Below, piece after piece: positions 37,317 to 46,936 of a stretch of DNA of 64,000 nt. The notes beneath the pieces were generated by a model that saw nothing but the letters and a program-made list of their open reading frames with translations, had not been told where the DNA came from and did no database searches. Both the position numbers and the translations under genes were made by a program. Position 1 is the stretch's first letter. Every line of letters starts with the position of its first letter. The DNA comes from Saprospiraceae bacterium (GTDB taxonomy: Bacteria > Bacteroidota > Bacteroidia > Chitinophagales > Saprospiraceae), in assembly GCA_020846655.1 (NCBI GenBank), contig JADLDL010000195.1, forward strand, positions 1-64,000. Reading direction: 5' to 3'.

Positions 37317-38696
37317 TTGCCACTTATCAAATCAATTTCCGGCTTTCGGGGTACTATCGGCGGCCGCCCGGGCGACAACCTCACGCCACAGGATATCGTA
37401 GAATGTACTGCTGCCTATGGCCAATGGATTGTAGAAACAACCGGTAATCCAAAAATCGTGGTGGGCCGGGACGGACGAATCTCCGGAGAAATTGTCAGCG
37501 CCCTCGTCGTCAATACCTTGCGCAGCATGGGTATTTCGGTCGTCGACCTCGGCCTGAGCACCACCCCAACCGTCGAAATTGCCGTGCCCATCGAAAAAGC
37601 CGGCGGCGGCATCATCCTCACCGCCAGCCACAACCCCCGCGAATGGAATGCCCTCAAACTGCTCAACCAGAAGGGCGAGTTTATCAGCGCTGCCGACGGC
37701 GCTGCCGTGCTGGCGCATGTAGCAGCCGGCAATATTGAATACGCCCCCGTCAACCAACTCGGCGCGTACGAAACAAACGATAGCTACATCCATCGACATA
37801 TCGACCTCATCCTGGCCCTCCCGATGGTGGATGTCCCAGCCATTCAGGCCAAAAAATTCAAGGTGGTGGTGGATGCCGTCAATTCGACCGGCGCCCTGGC
37901 CGTACCACCCCTGCTCGAAGCCCTGGGCTGCACGGTAGTCCTGCTCAACGGCGAGATCAATGGCCAGTTTGCCCACAACCCCGAACCCCTCAAAGAACAC
38001 CTGCACCAATTGTCGTCGGAGGTTAAAATGCAAAAAGCCCAGTTGGGCATCGCGGTGGACCCCGATGTGGACCGGCTGGTGTTTATGTGCGAAGACGGCG
38101 AATTGTTTGGCGAAGAATATACCCTGGTGGCTGTAGCCGATTATGTGCTGGCGCAACGCGGCGGCGGCAACACGGTGTCCAACCTCTCCTCAACACGGGC
38201 CCTGAACGACGTCACCCGGAAATACGGCGGCCAGTATTTTGCCGCCGCTGTAGGAGAAGTCAATGTGGTGGAAAAAATGAAAGCCGTGGCGGCAGTTATC
38301 GGCGGCGAAGGCAATGGCGGCGTGATTTTGCCCGAATTGCACTACGGCCGCGACGCCCTGGTGGGCATAGCCTTGTTTTTGACCCATTTGGCCCGCTCGG
38401 GCAAACAAATTTCCACCCTCCGGAAAACGTATCCGGAGTACCAAATGGCCAAAACCAAGATTGACCGCAGCCCGGATCTGGATCTGGAAAAAATCTTTCT
38501 TTCCCTTCGGGAAAAATACCGGAACGAACAGATCAATACAGAAGATGGCCTGAAAATCGATTTTGAAAGCGGCTGGGTACACCTCCGCCCCTCCAATACC
38601 GAACCCATCATCCGCATTTATTCGGAAAGCAATTCTTCGGTGATTGCCGAAAACCTCGCCCGAAAAATCATGCAGGATATTCAGGAACTCCGATAG
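37317..38696 (+). CDS. glmM: Phosphoglucosamine mutase / phosphomannomutase family
   Basis: The track ORF begins at ATG 37263, but family homology starts at PLIKSISGFRGTIGG, and a TTG at 37317 directly precedes it, so a TTG start (459 aa) is proposed. The alpha-D-phosphohexomutase signatures are all present: the phosphoserine loop GGIILTASHNPREWNALK, the metal loop DPDVDRLVF, the sugar loop GGEGNGGVILP, and the phosphate-binding RPSNTEPIIRIYSE. GlmM makes glucosamine-1-phosphate for UDP-GlcNAc synthesis; a phosphomannomutase/phosphoglucomutase role cannot be excluded. Confidence 0.88.
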   Translation: MPLIKSISGFRGTIGGRPGDNLTPQDIVECTAAYGQWIVETTGNPKIVVGRDGRISGEIVSALVVNTLRSMGISVVDLGLSTTPTVEIAVPIEKAGGGIILTASHNPREWNALKLLNQKGEFISAADGAAVLAHVAAGNIEYAPVNQLGAYETNDSYIHRHIDLILALPMVDVPAIQAKKFKVVVDAVNSTGALAVPPLLEALGCTVVLLNGEINGQFAHNPEPLKEHLHQLSSEVKMQKAQLGIAVDPDVDRLVFMCEDGELFGEEYTLVAVADYVLAQRGGGNTVSNLSSTRALNDVTRKYGGQYFAAAVGEVNVVEKMKAVAAVIGGEGNGGVILPELHYGRDALVGIALFLTHLARSGKQISTLRKTYPEYQMAKTKIDRSPDLDLEKIFLSLREKYRNEQINTEDGLKIDFESGWVHLRPSNTEPIIRIYSESNSSVIAENLARKIMQDIQELR

Positions 38697-38710
38697 GACT
38701 GCTTTGCGCC

Positions 38711-38738
38711 TTGCGCACGGCTATTTTTGCTACTTTTG
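38711..38738 (+). promoter_or_regulatory. Promoter of the cysteine desulfurase gene
   Basis: TTG at 38711-38713, a 17-nt spacer and TACTTTTG at 38731-38738; the ATG is at 38789. A second box, TATTTTTG, overlaps just upstream at 38722-38729. Confidence 0.55.
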
Positions 38739-38788
38739 CGCAGCCAAATTTTCACCACTTCACCCTGCGTCTTTGGACCTTCCTAACC

Positions 38789-39946
38789 ATGAAAAGAGTT
38801 TATTTCGACAACGCCGCGACCACTCCAATTTCCGAAGCCGTCATTGATGCCATGCTGCCGGTTTTGCGCGAGCAATATGGCAACCCGTCCAGCATCCATG
38901 CCGAAGGCCGCAGCGTGCGCGCGGCCCTGGAAAGCGCCCGCAAAACCGTGGCGCAAAGTATTGGCGCCAGCACTGCCGAAATATTTTTTACCTCCGGCGG
39001 CACAGAAAGCAACAACATGGCCATCAAATGCGCCGTGCGCGACCTGGGTGTGCGCCGGATCATCAGCAGCCCCACCGAACACCACTGTGGCCTGCATACC
39101 ATCGAACACCTGGTCAAAACTTCGGACATCGAAGTGGTTTGGCTGCCGGTAGACTCCATGGGCCACGTCGATTTGAAAACCCTGGAACAACTACTGGCCG
39201 ACGGCAGCGACACCAAAACGCTGGTCTCCCTGATGCACGCCAACAACGAAATCGGCACCATGCTCGACCTCGACCAGGTTTCCACGCTGTGTCGCCAACA
39301 TGGCGCTTTGTTCCACACCGACACTGTCCAAACCATCGGGCATTTTCCGGTTCGGGTCGACCAGACGCCGGTCAACTTTTTATCCGGCGCCGCCCATAAA
39401 TTTCACGGCCCCAAAGGCGTCGGTTTTATCTATATCAATTCCGGCAACCCCATCGAACCATTCATCGACGGCGGCGGACAGGAACGCAACATGCGCGGCG
39501 GCACCGAAAATGTGTACGGCATCGTTGGCCTGGCCAAAGCCCTGGAACTGGCCACTACAGAAATTGAACAGCGTGCGGCGCATATCCGCCAGCTCCGCCA
39601 GTACATGATGGATCGCCTGCGCGAAAACCTGGATGATATTCAATTCAACGGCGATTGCGACGGCCACAGCCTGTACACCGTACTCAGCGTTTCATTCCCG
39701 CCTTCGCCGAAAAACGAACTGCTGCTGCTCAGCCTCGACATCGCCGGCGTGAGCGCCTCGGGCGGTAGCGCCTGCTCCAGCGGCGCCGAAAAAGGCAGCC
39801 ATGTGCTGGCGGCCATTGGCGCTGATCCGGCCCGGAAAAGCATCCGCTTCTCTTTTTCGCACTACAATACCACCGATGAGGTTGATGTTGTCATTGAAAA
39901 ATTAAAAGCGATGTTGCCTGCCCCCAGCATGGCCAGTATTTCGTAA
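38789..39946 (+). CDS. Cysteine desulfurase (IscS/NifS family)
   Basis: The ATG at 38789 gives 385 aa beginning MKRVYFDNAATTP, the standard family start. It is a PLP enzyme that removes sulfur from cysteine for Fe-S clusters and thio-modification. The PLP-lysine region is FLSGAAHKFHGPKGVGF, and the persulfide-cysteine loop is SASGGSACSSGAEKGSHVL. The short SGSACSSG-type loop groups it with class I IscS/NifS enzymes. No iscU or other Fe-S gene is adjacent. Confidence 0.93.
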   Translation: MKRVYFDNAATTPISEAVIDAMLPVLREQYGNPSSIHAEGRSVRAALESARKTVAQSIGASTAEIFFTSGGTESNNMAIKCAVRDLGVRRIISSPTEHHCGLHTIEHLVKTSDIEVVWLPVDSMGHVDLKTLEQLLADGSDTKTLVSLMHANNEIGTMLDLDQVSTLCRQHGALFHTDTVQTIGHFPVRVDQTPVNFLSGAAHKFHGPKGVGFIYINSGNPIEPFIDGGGQERNMRGGTENVYGIVGLAKALELATTEIEQRAAHIRQLRQYMMDRLRENLDDIQFNGDCDGHSLYTVLSVSFPPSPKNELLLLSLDIAGVSASGGSACSSGAEKGSHVLAAIGADPARKSIRFSFSHYNTTDEVDVVIEKLKAMLPAPSMASIS

Positions 39947-39998
39947 CCCATTCCAAACAAGCGGTCCGGCAAGCACAGGACGCAATCAGGACATTCGT

Positions 39999-40799
39999 AT
40001 GTTTCAGTTCAAATCGATCCTCAGCCTGGCGATGGTTGCCGGCGCTGCCCTGCTGCTGGCTTCTTGCGGCAGCTCTTCGACGCCGGCCAACTCGACGCCG
40101 ATCGTTGTTTCCCAAAAAGAATTTCATGCAAAAAAATGTGTCCGCGATTCTGTTTGTGCCGAAATCGACCTGAACTATCCCGTACTGAGCGGCGGCGCCG
40201 ATTCGGCCATGACCAAACGCCTGAACGATTCTATTCAGGTTGCTGTGTATCTGGCCGCTAATGCCGACCCGAACTTGCCCTTGGCACAAGCCCTGGATTC
40301 TGCGACAGCTGCTTTGTATGCAATGTTGGACAGCGACATCAAAGCCGGCTCTGAAATGGGCATGTCCTACACCCTCGAACTTCAGGGCAAGGCTATTTGC
40401 CAAACCCCCGGCTATTTGTCCCTGCAAATGGACGGCTATTCCTTCACCGGTGGCGCGCACGGGTACTACTACACCGTCATCAATACCTTCAACCTGAACA
40501 CCAGCGAATCCATCCACCTCTCCAGCATCATTTCCGATACCACGGTCTTGAGAACCCTGCTGGAACAGGCTTTTGTGGAGAATCACCGGAAAGAAATCCC
40601 GGATGCAAAACTGGCCGACCTGCTGCTCGACCCCGAAGCGCCGCTGGCCTTGCCCAGCAATTATTGCATCGTACCGGAAGGTGTCCGTTTTGTCTACAAC
40701 CCCTACGAAGTCGCGCCGTACGCGGTGGGCCTGACCGACATTGTCCTGAAATGGGAGCAGTTGGGTCCTATCGCCAACCGCGACAAGTGGCTGAAGTAG
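39999..40799 (+). CDS. DUF3298/DUF4163 domain lipoprotein (RsiV-like fold)
   Basis: 266 aa with a lipoprotein signal (LLLASC, Cys about 24). The N-terminal part matches the DUF4163 style, and the C-terminal part, with GGAHGYYYTVINTFNLNT followed by PSNYCIVPEGVRFVYNPYEVAPYA, is typical of DUF3298. In other bacteria this fold is found in the anti-sigma factor RsiV, where it binds lysozyme; here there is no membrane helix or sigma factor, so such a role is only speculative. The stop codon abuts the stop of the convergent LanB-like gene. Confidence 0.82.
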   Translation: MFQFKSILSLAMVAGAALLLASCGSSSTPANSTPIVVSQKEFHAKKCVRDSVCAEIDLNYPVLSGGADSAMTKRLNDSIQVAVYLAANADPNLPLAQALDSATAALYAMLDSDIKAGSEMGMSYTLELQGKAICQTPGYLSLQMDGYSFTGGAHGYYYTVINTFNLNTSESIHLSSIISDTTVLRTLLEQAFVENHRKEIPDAKLADLLLDPEAPLALPSNYCIVPEGVRFVYNPYEVAPYAVGLTDIVLKWEQLGPIANRDKWLK

Positions 40800-43175
40800 T
40801 CAACTTTTCCACTCGACCACAATTTCCGTAGCCCGCCAGGCAGCCATTTCTTCCGGCAACGGCAACATTTCGGTGACGGACAAGTTTCCGACACCTTGCC
40901 GCAGTGTTTTTTCAAAAAACTGCATCCCCAGCGGACTGTTCTGGTCGAAATACTGTGGTTTGGCCTTGGGAAACTGCGCAAAAAAACGTCGCGGCACCCC
41001 CAAGTCCTGCAACAGCGCCCGGATGCGCAGGAAAAAATCCGCCGGCGCTTCGCGATCCCGAAGCCAGCCGGCCCACTCCTGCGGCGGAAAAGCCCAGGCA
41101 GAACGAGCCAGCACCAGGTTCCCGCTGCATTGGCGCGGCCGAAATTGACCTCGCCCCTCCGGCAGGTTTTCCCAGGCATGTTCCGACAGCAAGGCCTCCC
41201 GCGACACCATCGGCACACCCAATTGCTGCAACAACTGCATCGTCGGCGGCCGCGTTTCCGGGGCTTCCAGGCCCAGGTCCGACAGTTCCAAAACATGCCC
41301 GGCTTCGCGGTCCCACAAGCGTACGCCCTCTTTTGTCCGCAACAGATCGAGTTGGTCAAGCCGGGTGCTGCCAGCACCGGCGGCAGCCCGTACACGCGCC
41401 CCCGGCACCTCGAGGCTGTGCCCGGCCAGGGGCGGTTGAAAATTGGCATTGAACCAGCCTTGCCAGGGAAAAGCCGCGCGTTTGGCGCTGCCTGGGTCTG
41501 GCGTTTGCCACCATTGTTCCAACGCCGTCCGGGCGGTGGCCGGGAACAAGGGCAGCCAGCGGGCCAACAACTTGCCGCCTCCGGCAAACATGCCGTTGAG
41601 CACGGCGTACCATTGGTCATTTTCTGTAAATACCTGAAGCAAGGCCCCCATCGTTGTCTGTTCGGCAACTGCCACCGGCAATGGTGCGGACAAGGCCCCG
41701 GCGGCCACCTGCCGGCTGAACTCCAGAAAATCCAGCCGCCCCCCTTCGGGCACTACCCGACAAAACTGTGCCCAGGCCTCGGCTTGCTGCGCCGAAACCG
41801 GCTTGGCCGGCCGGCTCTCCCAGGCAGAGGCCAACTGGTCGATCAAGGCATGGAGCACGGCTGCCGGAACGGGACTATCCACCTGGCGTTCAACGTCTTC
41901 AAAAAACAACTGCTCTGCGGGTACCGGAAAAGCCGGCCCGCCGAAGTCCTCCAGCAATTGGCGGACTTGGGCAGCGGCGTCGTGCTGCGTTTGGGCCGCC
42001 TGTTCGATGTCCTGAAACGGCAGCGTACGGGCGGCCGTGCGCAGCCATTGCAGCAAGGACGCCGTACGCACGATGAGCGGCTCGGCCGGTAAAAAACCCA
42101 GGTATTGATACAAGGCGCCACACCAGCCCGGCGACAGACCGGTTTCGGGCAACACCCACTCCAGAAACCCCAGTTCGGTCAGTTCGAGCAGGTAGGCTTC
42201 GAGGCGCTCCTGTGCGGCGTCGATCGTTTCGGAGAGGTGTTTTGCCAAGTCCGGAAAGGCCATTTGCCGGCCTGCCGCTGCCAAAAGATCTTCGACCATC
42301 TGCAACACCGGATCGGGTTCCGCTTGCTGGAACCCTTCCTCCAGGCCATTGAAATACAACCACTTGAAACCCGTTGCCGGGCCCTTGCGCAAGGAAGGGT
42401 TGAGGCGCAGCGGCAGGCTGCGGTAAAACGCCGGCTCGCGCAGCAGAAGGTCGTACAGCAATTCCAGCAAGGCCACGTTGGGCGTCACCACTACGCGTTG
42501 CTGCGCAAAACCAGGCGGCAGTTCATCGTTCGGCGGCACAGCCCCGACGGGGCATAGCGACAAGGTGGTAAAATGGCTCAACGGGGAGGTTTTCAGCGCC
42601 ATCCGGCTGGCGTATTGCAGCACGGCGAAGGCCGTTTGGCGTTCTTTTTTGGCAAACTGGTCGGGGGCAATGGCGACGAACTTCGGGAGTTGCCGGAGCA
42701 GGCTGTGGCTCGCAAACAACAGGGCGCGCTGAAAAGGCTCCTGCCCGGCCAGCTGCTGCAAGGCCTGGTAGCCGGCAGTCAGGGCTTGGTGGTACTGGTC
42801 GAGCCAGGCCGCCCGGGCTTGTTGCAGGGCTTGTTCTGCGCGTTGGTATTCCCCGATGGCAGCCAGCAGCGGGTCGAAGAGCGACGCTTGCTCCTGCCAG
42901 TCCGCCAAGCGTTCCGGCGCCGGTAATTTTTGCCCTTGAAAAAAATCTCTCCGAGCCTTGTACACCGCCGTGCGCAAGGGCGAGGGCTCTGGCAAGTGTT
43001 CCAGCAAGGCATCCCAGCGGAGTTGCAGGGCCTGGCGGCTGGCGTCGAGTTGGCCGGCGCCAACCATCAGGGCCGTTTCACCTGTCTGTGCTGAAAAAGC
43101 CAGCGACGCCATGGGCGCCAAAGGCAACCCGGCGGTGCGAACCAGCATCAAAGGAAAAACAGCGCGAACAGGCAT
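40800..43175 (-). CDS. LanB-type lantibiotic dehydratase, glutamylation-domain-only (PEARL-like)
   Basis: 791 aa. The opening LMLVRTAGLPLAPMASL and the internal RMALKTSPLSHFTTL (about 191-205) match the N-terminal domain of class I lantibiotic dehydratases, which uses aminoacyl-tRNA to modify a peptide. The protein ends at the usual boundary of that domain (LSVTEMLPLPEE...IVVEWKS), and no SpaB_C elimination domain follows in it or in any neighbour. Stand-alone enzymes of this shape include the peptide aminoacyl-tRNA ligases, which add amino acids to a carrier peptide. No precursor peptide, cyclase or transporter is recognised here. The family call is fairly firm; the function is inferred. Confidence 0.72.
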   Translation of the reverse strand: MPVRAVFPLMLVRTAGLPLAPMASLAFSAQTGETALMVGAGQLDASRQALQLRWDALLEHLPEPSPLRTAVYKARRDFFQGQKLPAPERLADWQEQASLFDPLLAAIGEYQRAEQALQQARAAWLDQYHQALTAGYQALQQLAGQEPFQRALLFASHSLLRQLPKFVAIAPDQFAKKERQTAFAVLQYASRMALKTSPLSHFTTLSLCPVGAVPPNDELPPGFAQQRVVVTPNVALLELLYDLLLREPAFYRSLPLRLNPSLRKGPATGFKWLYFNGLEEGFQQAEPDPVLQMVEDLLAAAGRQMAFPDLAKHLSETIDAAQERLEAYLLELTELGFLEWVLPETGLSPGWCGALYQYLGFLPAEPLIVRTASLLQWLRTAARTLPFQDIEQAAQTQHDAAAQVRQLLEDFGGPAFPVPAEQLFFEDVERQVDSPVPAAVLHALIDQLASAWESRPAKPVSAQQAEAWAQFCRVVPEGGRLDFLEFSRQVAAGALSAPLPVAVAEQTTMGALLQVFTENDQWYAVLNGMFAGGGKLLARWLPLFPATARTALEQWWQTPDPGSAKRAAFPWQGWFNANFQPPLAGHSLEVPGARVRAAAGAGSTRLDQLDLLRTKEGVRLWDREAGHVLELSDLGLEAPETRPPTMQLLQQLGVPMVSREALLSEHAWENLPEGRGQFRPRQCSGNLVLARSAWAFPPQEWAGWLRDREAPADFFLRIRALLQDLGVPRRFFAQFPKAKPQYFDQNSPLGMQFFEKTLRQGVGNLSVTEMLPLPEEMAAWRATEIVVEWKS

Positions 43176-43231
43176 TGCACATTTGCGTTTCGGCGAAGAA
43201 AGGGTTTTTTCCGCTTACGGCACTCCGACTT

Positions 43232-43885
43232 ATGAAAAACATTCTCCTCCTGATTGGTTTGTTGGTTGGCTTGCGGTGTCTGGGTCAAACACCGGGGCAG
43301 CAACGGTTTTCCTCCAGCGCCTGGGCCGGCGCCGTGTTCCAGTCGCTGAATGCAGCACTGCTGGTGGACCCGCAAAACGGCCACTACATCACCGCCGAGC
43401 GACTGGGTCCCGGCGCCAGCCTCGGCATTGCAGCGCAGTGGCAACTGCTGCCCGGACTTCAGTTTCGGCCGGCCCTGGGACTCGGATACTCAGCCAATAC
43501 GATCCGCTTTTGGTCGGCCGACGGCGAGGAAGAACGGCGCCAATACTCCTTTGCCGATATCCTGGTACCGGTCCATTTTGTACTCAGCAATTCACTGCAA
43601 CACCTGCCGGTACGGGCCTTGATCCTGTTTGGCGGCCAGCTATCCTGGAACCTGGTCCGAACGCCCGCCACTGCGCCCTTGCAGCTCTTGCCCGAACGCC
43701 TGGGGTTGGATATCGGCCTCGGCGCCGGATTTGTGTGCGGAAAATGGTCTGTACAGCCGGAAGTGCTGTATTCCTTTGGCGTCAACAACGTCCATGAATT
43801 TACCAACGGCGCCTACGATTGGGCAGCCGGGCGCCTGGTGCGCGACCAATTGTGCCTGCGGGTGCTGCTGACCCGGCGGCATTGA
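43232..43885 (+). CDS. Small outer-membrane beta-barrel protein (PorT-like)
   Basis: The start at 43232 (MKNILLLIGLLVGLRCLGQ) gives 217 aa with a signal peptide. The mature chain shows alternating strands and the phrases GPGASLGIAAQWQLLPGLQFRPALGLGY and LGLDIGLGAGFVCGKWSVQPEVLYSFG, typical of the Bacteroidota outer-membrane barrel family PF13568. It is divergent from the LanB-like gene with a 56-nt gap, so the two could share control. Function unknown. Confidence 0.7.
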   Translation: MKNILLLIGLLVGLRCLGQTPGQQRFSSSAWAGAVFQSLNAALLVDPQNGHYITAERLGPGASLGIAAQWQLLPGLQFRPALGLGYSANTIRFWSADGEEERRQYSFADILVPVHFVLSNSLQHLPVRALILFGGQLSWNLVRTPATAPLQLLPERLGLDIGLGAGFVCGKWSVQPEVLYSFGVNNVHEFTNGAYDWAAGRLVRDQLCLRVLLTRRH

Positions 43886-43934
43886 GGCAGCCTGAAACCA
43901 CCCATCTGGCTGTTCCGGCCCTAAAAAAGAAGAC

Positions 43935-44522
43935 TCAGGGGTTGTTGCTGCGTATAAATTCGGCAGCACCGTCCAACTCATCGTAAAACGCCTGTCCGTA
44001 CTTGCGCACGATGGCGTCCTGCAGGAATTGGTACACCGGTACTTTTTCTTTGCGGCCTAGTTCGCAGGCTGCCGAGCAAATATCCCATTGGTGGTAGTTG
44101 AGCGCCTCGAAGCCGGCCTCCTCATTTTTTTCGACCCGGATGGGGTACAGGTGGCAGGAAACCGGCTTTTTGAAGTCGATGACGCCGGCGCGGTGCGCCT
44201 GTTCGATGCCGCATTGAGCGGTGCCCGTGGCGTCGAGGGTCATGTAGGCGCAGGGACCGTTGTCGACCAGGGTGGTGCCCCATTCGCCGGCTTCTTCAAA
44301 CCAGCGGTAGCGGCCGTGCTGTTCGATAGCCTGAATGCCGGCGGGGCTGAGGAAAGGTTTTACCTGTTCAAAAATAGCGTCCAGCACCGGCAATTCGCTT
44401 TCATCGAGCGGGGCGCCGGAGTCGCCCTCCCAGCAGCAGGCGCCTTTGCAGGCCTTGAGGTTGCACACAAAATGTTCTTCGACGAGTTCGTCGCTCACCA
44501 GTTTATCCTGGACAATGATCAT
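43935..44522 (-). CDS. DUF3109 family cysteine-rich protein
   Basis: 195 aa from the ATG at 44522, whose ATGA overlaps the stop of the upstream regulator gene, implying translational coupling. It carries the conserved cysteines of DUF3109 in CNLKACKGACCWEGD, GPCAYM, CGIEQAH, KPVSCHLYPIR and ICSAACELG. The arrangement recalls the YkgJ-type zinc/iron-chelating proteins, so metal binding is probable; no reaction is known. The track ORF start at 44909 lies inside the neighbour and is rejected. Confidence 0.88.
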   Translation of the reverse strand: MIIVQDKLVSDELVEEHFVCNLKACKGACCWEGDSGAPLDESELPVLDAIFEQVKPFLSPAGIQAIEQHGRYRWFEEAGEWGTTLVDNGPCAYMTLDATGTAQCGIEQAHRAGVIDFKKPVSCHLYPIRVEKNEEAGFEALNYHQWDICSAACELGRKEKVPVYQFLQDAIVRKYGQAFYDELDGAAEFIRSNNP

Positions 44523-46006
44523 TTGTCGGTCAGTTTGAGCAGGAGTTCCTGCATACGTTTGCGTTCTTCCCGCTTGTGCACCACGGTGGGTGGCGCGGCC
44601 CGCTCGGCACAATCCGTGAGGGCGCAGCGTTCGCAGGTGACGTTGACCATTTGCCGGGGAATGGCGTCGTCGTTGAGAAAATGGATCACCCGCCGTGCCT
44701 GCTCGTCGATCAGGATGCCGAGGGTGACGCTCACGTTGCGGTTGAGCGTCGGGTAGCCGGGCTTGGCCACGGCCAGGCAGAGGTATTCTTCCTGGGTGTC
44801 GAGAAACAAGACGCGTTGTACGCCGGTGCGCATGCGGGTATGATCGCCCGTCTTTTGCTGGTCGGCTTGCAGGTCGTGGAGGAGGGTGAGCGAGATCCAG
44901 CGGCGGCAATAGTGTTCGTTCAGGCCGGAGGCGTGGGGTTGGTGCCGGCGGTTGAGGTGCAATTCCTTGTCGATATCGAATTTGTCGCGATCGAGGTCGT
45001 GGATAAAGCGAAGGAAAAACACTTTGTGCAGGTCAAAATTACGCGATAGCACGTTGAAGCGCTGAAACAACACTTCGGGACTGGCCTGGTAACGGGCCAT
45101 GAGTTGGAGCAAAAACGATTCACTCCAGCGGGTTTGTTGGAAAAACTCGCCCAGGTCGTGCACAAAAGCCTTGCGGTTGATCAGCAGCGCTACTGCAAAA
45201 TAGGCGGCTTTGTAATTGTTGAGGACTTCTTCAAAAGAATTGACGCGAAACAGGGAAGAGGTCAGGGGGCGTTCTTTCAGTTGCAACACGTTAAAACCCA
45301 ACTCTTTGGCCAACTGAAACGCGCGTTGGCGTTCGTTCAGGCGGTTGTTGAGAAACAGGAGTTTTTTGCGCGGGTGAAATACCGAGCGAACGCTGCTGAG
45401 TTCTTTGAACTCGCCGAGTTTCTTGTCGTCGATCTGGTAATTAAACTCCGTTTGGAGGAGTTCGGCCAACAACTGAGCGGGCACAATGCCGTTGTTACTC
45501 AGGTGGTTGCGCGATACGAAGGCATCGGCGGCCTGCTCGATGTCTTCAAAATAGTTCATGTGCAACTCCTGGTAGGCGCGCAGGGCTGCAAAAAAGAAGT
45601 TTTCGTCGCGAAGCGAGTAGTTTCTCGCGATTTCGAGCATGGCCGAGATGAACGCGTTGACGCGGTCGGGCGCCCGGGCTATAATTTCCACCACCTGTTG
45701 CACCTCGATGCCGAAGAGGTCGAGCGGCAGTTCGTTGAGGAAATTGCTTTGCAGCAAATCTCCGATGGGGGCATATTGTTTGGTCAGTTCGGAAGAGGCC
45801 AGAAATTCGGGTGTGATGCCCAGGGCTTCGGCCAGTTTCTGCAAATTTTCGGGTTGCGGATACTTCTTGCCTTTCTCAATTTCGTTGAGGTACGACACCG
45901 AAATACCGGTGCGTTTGCTGAGTTCTTCGAAGTTCCAGCTCCGCTCCTGGCGAAATTGGCGAACCTTCAGTCCGAGTACAATTCGTTGTTGTTGGGTCTT
46001 AGCCAT
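44519..46006 (-). CDS. XRE-family regulator with degenerate IrrE-like domain (ScfR/RamB-like)
   Basis: 495 aa from the ATG at 46006 (MAKTQQQRIVLGLKVRQFRQ). The helix-turn-helix lies at about 12-70 (ELSKRTGISVSYLNEIEKGKKYP). The middle contains an ImmA/IrrE-like segment where the HExxH site is lost (FQLAKELGFNVLQL). The C-terminal cysteine motif CERCALTDCAERAAPP is typical of regulators such as RamB and MccR/ScfR, which control glyoxylate or methylcitrate genes in response to acyl-CoA. It is coupled to the DUF3109 gene and divergent from tpiA, which it might also regulate; that is inference. Confidence 0.85.
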   Translation of the reverse strand: MAKTQQQRIVLGLKVRQFRQERSWNFEELSKRTGISVSYLNEIEKGKKYPQPENLQKLAEALGITPEFLASSELTKQYAPIGDLLQSNFLNELPLDLFGIEVQQVVEIIARAPDRVNAFISAMLEIARNYSLRDENFFFAALRAYQELHMNYFEDIEQAADAFVSRNHLSNNGIVPAQLLAELLQTEFNYQIDDKKLGEFKELSSVRSVFHPRKKLLFLNNRLNERQRAFQLAKELGFNVLQLKERPLTSSLFRVNSFEEVLNNYKAAYFAVALLINRKAFVHDLGEFFQQTRWSESFLLQLMARYQASPEVLFQRFNVLSRNFDLHKVFFLRFIHDLDRDKFDIDKELHLNRRHQPHASGLNEHYCRRWISLTLLHDLQADQQKTGDHTRMRTGVQRVLFLDTQEEYLCLAVAKPGYPTLNRNVSVTLGILIDEQARRVIHFLNDDAIPRQMVNVTCERCALTDCAERAAPPTVVHKREERKRMQELLLKLTDK

Positions 46007-46082
46007 GGCTTGGCGCAAAGGTAATTATGTGCAGCGAGTTTCCGGGGACAATCGATCCGGCGGATTCTTTTCCCGATTTTTT

Positions 46083-46090
46083 TACATTTG
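46083..46090 (+). promoter_or_regulatory. -7 element upstream of tpiA
   Basis: TACATTTG is an exact TAnnTTTG box, 47 nt before the tpiA ATG, in the 130-nt gap shared with the divergent XRE regulator gene. Confidence 0.45.
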
Positions 46091-46136
46091 GGCCGGCATA
46101 GCATTTGCCTGTTTTTTCAACATCAAACTACCATAC

Positions 46137-46895
<759 letters not shown>

Positions 46896-46936
46896 CACCC
46901 GCTCCCCCACCCTTTTACCGGAAAACAAACTCAGGC

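Noticed and set aside
44519-44909. The upstream extension of the DUF3109 ORF (start 44909)
   Set aside because: It lies entirely inside the regulator gene in another frame; the ATG at 44522 matches the family start.
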